A stretch of 64,000 nucleotides of DNA, from NCBI GenBank assembly GCA_037013685.1, contig CM072892.1, positions 16,559,501 to 16,623,500 of the forward strand, read 5' to 3'. Shown piece after piece: positions 62,801-64,000 of the stretch. Numbering within the stretch: position 1 is the first letter of the stretch; every line of letters begins with the position of its first letter. The translations under genes and the position numbers were made by a program. Source of the stretch: Acridotheres tristis (lineage: Eukaryota; Chordata; Aves; Passeriformes; Sturnidae). The notes beneath the pieces are model-generated. The model had not been told where the DNA came from, searched no databases, and worked only from the letters and a program-made list of their open reading frames with translations.

Positions 62801-64000
62801 TAAGCAAATTGTCCAGCATTCAATGAAGTTTTGCAGAGTTTTACCAGTTGCTGGAAAATCTAGTAGTGCCTGGAATCTAAACATGCAGGAGGATGCCTGA
62901 TTTTTCCCAGTTGTACCTGTACTAGAAAATGCTCTACATTATACTTTCTCCATTTAGTGTAATTCACAAATATTAATATCTACCCTGATCCTCTTGGTGG
63001 GAAAAGACACTAAGCACAAACTGCCATTTAGATTACTGTCAACTGAATTGGATGATGTGAAGTACTGCTTACCACCACGAAGAATTCTTAGCATAATTGG
63101 TTTTCCCTCAGTTCCTTATTGTCATATATCAAGTTTTATTTGTCTTTAATTTAAAGGGTTTCCAGTTTCAGACAGATGTTAGGTAACCTTGGCATTTTGT
63201 TTGAGGAAGTTATCTTGTGTATCAAAGGTCAAGCCACATGTTACTGTGTCTTAAACAGTACAAAATAAGACATCTTTATTTTTTCAGTCAACAAGAAGTT
63301 AACCTGTAAATCTGTAAACCAAATATGTTATATAATAGCAGCAAACTTTTCCATGTCCGAAATTTTCATAATCTTTGAAGTAGATAGTTTTGAAGGTGGA
63401 TACAGACACATATTCAAACCTCTTGCCATATACACATCTCACTGGAGAGCTGCTGCCAGGTGCAGATACCCGAGGAGTATTTCATACTTAGTAATTCTGA
63501 GCTCGAGGCGTGGTCAGGCAGGTGCATGAGGCCTCAGCATGATAGCCAGTGAGCATAGTGTTTGCTAAGTTCATTGATGCCATGTGTATTACAATGCAAA
63601 CAATCTCCTGCTATTATAGGTATCCACATCTTTTTATCAAAGACTTTAGGAATGACAGAAAATTGGCATAAGGTTTTGATTATTATATGAGTGGCATTTA
63701 TCTGACAAATTCCTAACAACTGCAATATTAACTCATTTGTAGCTGCATTATACAACCCTCAATATTATATTATATAGTTTTAAGCCATCCTCCATTGAAT
63801 TTGCCTCTTAACAAGTTAGGGAATATAGTTTCTAAGATTTGTCTTTGACTATTTTCAATTGCTATCCAAATTTGATTAACCTGATATATGCTAGTTAGTT
63901 GAAATAGAATACAAGATAAAACACAGCTGGCTTCCTGTGGTATGGTTTCAGAGGTTAGTAATGGGCACCACAGTGATAGATTAGTGTGTCACTAAAGGTA
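59850..64000. other. AT-rich intergenic DNA, no gene recognised
   Basis: Short open frames only. If the second CpG island drives a plus-strand transcript, this block would be its first intron or body, but no exon was recognised. A minus-strand open frame of 73 codons at 63,534-63,755 and a neighbouring open stretch near 63,790-63,930 look slightly protein-like, but I cannot assign them. Confidence 0.55.

Overview
The window looks like nuclear DNA of a bird, most likely a passerine. It carries one gene I can identify with certainty, an intact calmodulin gene (CALM1) on the minus strand. It also holds several 3'-end fragments of CR1 retrotransposons, which are typical of birds and other sauropsids, and one solo long terminal repeat (LTR) of a type I associate with songbird genomes. 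The bird assignment rests on the repeats; the passerine assignment rests on recall of that LTR family and is less certain.

Layout. Positions 1 to about 39,000 are gene-poor DNA of moderate GC content, with three CR1 fragments, the LTR, an (AT)20 microsatellite and several homopolymers. I recognise no exon there. Positions about 39,700 to 51,140 are CALM1: a long 3' untranslated region with candidate proximal (42,143) and distal (39,669) poly(A) signals, six coding segments (42,995-43,023; 43,253-43,388; 44,824-44,930; 46,933-47,076; 48,036-48,066; 51,040-51,042), and a TATA box at 51,169-51,175 inside a strong CpG island (about 49,990-51,560). The spliced reading frame is 450 nt, or 149 codons plus stop. 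It encodes the invariant vertebrate calmodulin with four intact EF-hand loops. Positions 51,600-58,850 and 59,850-64,000 are AT-rich and without recognisable genes. They flank a second, smaller CpG island (about 58,860-59,800) with two CCAAT boxes, which looks like a promoter for a transcript I cannot name.

Calmodulin is a cytosolic and nuclear calcium sensor. The gene has the classic vertebrate structure, with the start codon alone in exon 1 and further introns in the codons for Glu11, Gly59 and Glu140 and between Lys94 and Asp95. Synonymous codons in the last two exons match my recollection of CALM1 rather than CALM2 or CALM3. In human the neighbours are TTC7B on the 3' side and NRDE2 and PSMC1 on the 5' side. 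I could not find exons of any of these here.

I found no evidence of an undescribed biological system. The most useful leads are the unassigned CpG-island promoter 8 kb upstream of CALM1, the CR1 nested in the LTR, the layered poly(A) signals, and the G-rich tract in CALM1 intron 1.
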